Positions 6,185 to 8,293 of a stretch of DNA of 8,293 nt are shown here, piece after piece. This stretch comes from an uncultured Pseudomonadota bacterium. Lineage in GTDB: Bacteria > Myxococcota > UBA796. The position numbers and the translations under genes are program-made. The notes under the pieces are model-generated. The model saw nothing but the letters and a program-made list of their open reading frames with translations. It made no database searches and was not told where the DNA came from. The DNA lies in assembly GCA_913040875.1 (NCBI GenBank), contig CAJWHX010000133.1, positions 1-8,293 of the forward strand, read 5' to 3'. Positions within the stretch are counted from its first letter, which is position 1, and each line of letters starts with the position of its first letter.

Positions 6185-7797
6185 AACACTGGTGGTTATT
6201 GCTACTCATTCTTTTACAACCATTGATGTATTTCGGTGGCTTGAATGGAAGTTTTGTATTTGACGATCAATTTTTAATTGTGGATACAATGGGTCAATTG
6301 ACACCATGGGCGATATTTTCCGGTGGACTTTGGGGAGATACGCTCAATCAAGCAAACTTTTACCGTCCGTTGTTTTCAATAACGATTTGGTTAGACCAGC
6401 AACTGTTTGGTTTGAATACATTGGGGTATCATATACATTCCTTGATCTGGCATATGCTCAACATTTTTCTATTTGCCAGGTTTGCCCCACTCATTGTGTC
6501 AAATTCTCGAGCGACTGTAGCGACATGGGTCTTTGGGCTCCACCCATTGATGTCTGAGCTTGTGTATTGGATTGCAGCCCGCAATGATACGATGGCCATT
6601 GCATTTGCGCTGATGTTTCTCAATGTATTTTGGCGCAAGATGGTTTTATTTACGCCCTCTACCCCTGTATCTTGGAAAACGATTGGGTTATTGAGTTTGA
6701 TTTTTACGGCTGGAATGTTGTCTAAGGAAAGCATATTGGTTTTGTTTGTTCCAGTTGGTGTGCATGCATACAAACAAAAACGATTTGCGCTGCCGGTGGT
6801 GATGCTGGGAATCGTTTCTCTATTGTTTGTGTGGCGTGCTTGGATTGGTGTTTCGACGCCTGAGATGCATCCGGACAATGTAGAACTATTTTTCAACAAT
6901 CAATGGGGTTTTATTGTCGATGGATTCGGTCGGGTCTTTTTTCCGTGGCGATTGTCTCCAGCAACTCCATTGGAGTGGGGTTCTACGATTTGGTGGCATG
7001 TCGTATTGGCTTTGGTCATGCTGGGAATAATGGTGAGTGCCATTCGAAAATACGAAAATCGAGAGTGGATACTTTGGTTTATCATCTCAATCTTATTGAC
7101 TGTTCCTGCGATTGTATACACAGCGAATTATGGAGATCGATATTGGGCGATGGGATTGATTGCTTGGTCTCTATTGTACGCGAATGTCCTTCCAACAGTT
7201 GTATCTGTATTGCCATTGCCCATTTGGGCGTTCATCATTGTTGGGCGAGGATTTGCTTGGCAATCGGATCTCAATTTTTGGCAACAAGAGGTTGAGCATC
7301 ACCCCACACCATATTCGTATGTGTCCTTGGCAATCATTCAATACAATGAAGGGGACTCAGAAGCGGCGATGAACAATTTTTATGAGGGATTTCAAGCAAC
7401 CCCTCCACATTTGGATGGATGTGTTCCATTTGTATCCTCCGTACTTTCTGTACAGGGAGGAGTGTCTGCGTTACAGTCTATCGATTGGGCTATCTCGAGA
7501 GGTTGTGCTTCATCTGGAGAGATGATGGGGTTGCGTGCGGTAATCTTAGCAGGGTTGGGTAGATGGGATGATGCGAAGTCGATTGCTGAGGGAGATTGGA
7601 TAGACCGATCGCAGAGGCTGGAGGTGGTCCGATTGGCTCTCCAGGCTCGAACCCAAGATTGGGATTCCTTTTGTCCCGCTGTGCAACTGTGGTCTGATCG
7701 CGATCGACTGTTGAGGCAATTAACGATACTGTCTCCAAAGACCTTTGAGAATACAACTGAGCTAGAAGAACTTTGCCCCAAGTTCTTGAATGAATAA
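6181..7797 (+). CDS. GT-C/TMTC-like polytopic membrane glycosyltransferase with C-terminal TPR-like region
   Basis: This 538-residue protein starts at GTG 6181, with GAGG 5 nt upstream. The first helix (about 4-20) is followed by a periplasmic-type loop with the Asp pair in FVFDDQ (25-30), the placement of the catalytic acidic motif in GT-C enzymes. Further motifs match the TMTC/O-mannosyltransferase-like pattern: YRPL (61-64), HPLMSELVYWIAARND (121-136), LSKES (180-184) and YGDRYWA (317-323). About nine or ten membrane segments extend to residue 355. A soluble tail (about 373-538) contains TPR-like helices (YSYVSLAIIQYNEGDSEAA). GT-C enzymes move sugars from polyprenyl-phosphate carriers to acceptors outside the membrane. 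Its place right after pilA suggests a pilin or surface-protein target, as with the unrelated TfpO/PilO pilin glycosylases; this is inference. No clear promoter precedes it, so it may rely on read-through. Fold assignment is moderately sure; enzyme activity and substrate are unproven. Confidence 0.72.
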   Translation: MKHWWLLLLILLQPLMYFGGLNGSFVFDDQFLIVDTMGQLTPWAIFSGGLWGDTLNQANFYRPLFSITIWLDQQLFGLNTLGYHIHSLIWHMLNIFLFARFAPLIVSNSRATVATWVFGLHPLMSELVYWIAARNDTMAIAFALMFLNVFWRKMVLFTPSTPVSWKTIGLLSLIFTAGMLSKESILVLFVPVGVHAYKQKRFALPVVMLGIVSLLFVWRAWIGVSTPEMHPDNVELFFNNQWGFIVDGFGRVFFPWRLSPATPLEWGSTIWWHVVLALVMLGIMVSAIRKYENREWILWFIISILLTVPAIVYTANYGDRYWAMGLIAWSLLYANVLPTVVSVLPLPIWAFIIVGRGFAWQSDLNFWQQEVEHHPTPYSYVSLAIIQYNEGDSEAAMNNFYEGFQATPPHLDGCVPFVSSVLSVQGGVSALQSIDWAISRGCASSGEMMGLRAVILAGLGRWDDAKSIAEGDWIDRSQRLEVVRLALQARTQDWDSFCPAVQLWSDRDRLLRQLTILSPKTFENTTELEELCPKFLNE

Positions 7798-7813
7798 TGG
7801 TATAGAGTGAACC

Positions 7814-8287
7814 ATGTCAAAGATGACTTCGAAATCGTGGCTGAAACTATTGATTGCACTATCGATGGGTATTCCGTTGATTCATATGTCGCACAAGCAG
7901 GCTGATCGTCATCGATTTAGAGAAGATCGAGCAGAAGAAAGATTCTTTTTACCCAATCCCGAAGCGACCAAAGCCCTTTCGTTGGGACAGCAAACGATGG
8001 TGTCGGATTTCTTTTGGGTTCGAACGGTACTCATCTTTGCAGACTTTGCATGGGATTGCAAAGATGCTCAAGCGGCTTGGCTTGTCAGTATGATTCGTAC
8101 GATGGCGACATTGGACTCATCATGGCGTACACTCTACATGTACGGGGGGAATATGCTTGGGGTGTGTGACAAGGTTGAAGAAGCCGATGTAATATTCACA
8201 CTTGGTCATCAAAATATTCCGGATGACTATTATTTTCCATTTTCCTTAGCGATGAATGCTTTAGTAAATGGCATATTCTTATCATGA
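7814..8287 (+). CDS. Uncharacterised single-pass membrane protein, apparently shortened at the window end
   Basis: The ATG at 7814 follows the previous stop by 16 bp, with AGAGTGA as a weak ribosome-binding site, so it is probably co-transcribed with the glycosyltransferase-like gene. One hydrophobic segment (about 9-25) forms a signal anchor. The rest resembles a deltaproteobacterial family known only as hypothetical or TPR-like: LPNPEATKALSLGQQTMVSD then FFWVRTVLIFADFA (46-79), then helical repeats around ATLDSSWRTLYMYGGNML (98-115). Relatives, as I remember them, continue well past this point with more helices. Here the frame stops after 157 residues at TGA 8285-8287, just after PFSLAMNALVNGIFLS. 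Either the gene is truncated, the end of the sequence is unreliable, or this member is short. No function is proposed beyond a membrane-tethered helical-repeat protein. Confidence 0.6.
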   Translation: MSKMTSKSWLKLLIALSMGIPLIHMSHKQADRHRFREDRAEERFFLPNPEATKALSLGQQTMVSDFFWVRTVLIFADFAWDCKDAQAAWLVSMIRTMATLDSSWRTLYMYGGNMLGVCDKVEEADVIFTLGHQNIPDDYYFPFSLAMNALVNGIFLS

Positions 8288-8291
8288 TAAG
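8278..8291 (+). repeat. 14-bp perfect palindrome at the window end
   Basis: CTTATCATGATAAG is its own reverse complement and contains the TGA stop of the preceding gene. Two bases beyond it the window ends. It may be chance, a site in its own right, or a sign that the sequence end is an assembly edge. Confidence 0.4.
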
Positions 8292-8293
8292 TC

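Noticed and set aside
6429..6899. Minus-strand open frame of 156 codons
   Set aside because: It lies wholly inside the membrane-protein gene on the other strand, shows no recognisable motif and has no ribosome-binding site I could support.
7392..7859. Minus-strand open frame of 155 codons spanning the end of one gene and the start of the next
   Set aside because: The composition is Ser-rich and low in recognisable motifs, and it is antisense to two better-supported genes; it looks like a reflection of their codon use.

Overview
The window looks like chromosomal DNA of a Gram-negative bacterium with type IV pili. The G+C content is moderate, below 50% by eye. The gene order sensor kinase, sigma-54 response regulator, major pilin (pilS-pilR-pilA) is the order known from Myxococcus and Geobacter. 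The pilin, with its RSEVPTNLKAIKTAE segment and DxDGDG loop, also resembles pilins of the old deltaproteobacterial lineages. I therefore infer Myxococcota, Desulfuromonadota or a relative, and cannot place it more finely. The 8293-base length and broken genes at both ends suggest a short contig or an arbitrary slice.

Layout: (1) 1-2301, minus strand, is an M1-family zinc aminopeptidase followed by a HEAT-repeat domain, cut off by the window start. (2) A short divergent intergenic region (2302-2396) carries a good sigma-70-type promoter for the aminopeptidase. (3) 2397-3932 pilS and 4010-5383 pilR, plus strand, are probably one transcript. (4) A 239-base regulatory gap (5384-5622) holds repeated GGTGAC half-sites, overlapping sigma-54-like and sigma-70-like promoter candidates, and a 15-bp palindrome near the predicted transcript start. 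(5) 5623-6066 pilA is followed by a strong intrinsic terminator. (6) 6181-7797 is a large polytopic membrane protein of the GT-C/TMTC-like type with a TPR-like C-terminal region. (7) 7814-8287 is a single-pass membrane protein of an uncharacterised family that appears shortened. Its stop codon lies inside a palindrome six bases from the window end.

How the genes may work together: PilS, a six-helix membrane kinase that in Pseudomonas senses pilin levels, would phosphorylate PilR. PilR would bind the GGTGAC sites upstream of pilA and activate its transcription with sigma-54 RNA polymerase. The terminator after pilA would favour high pilin output over the two membrane-protein genes downstream. 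Because of its position and its GT-C-like motifs, the 6181-7797 product is a candidate pilin-modifying glycosyltransferase; the pilin has a Thr-rich tail that could serve as acceptor. That link is inference. The divergent aminopeptidase has no obvious functional tie to pili. No RNA genes, CRISPR arrays or mobile elements were seen.
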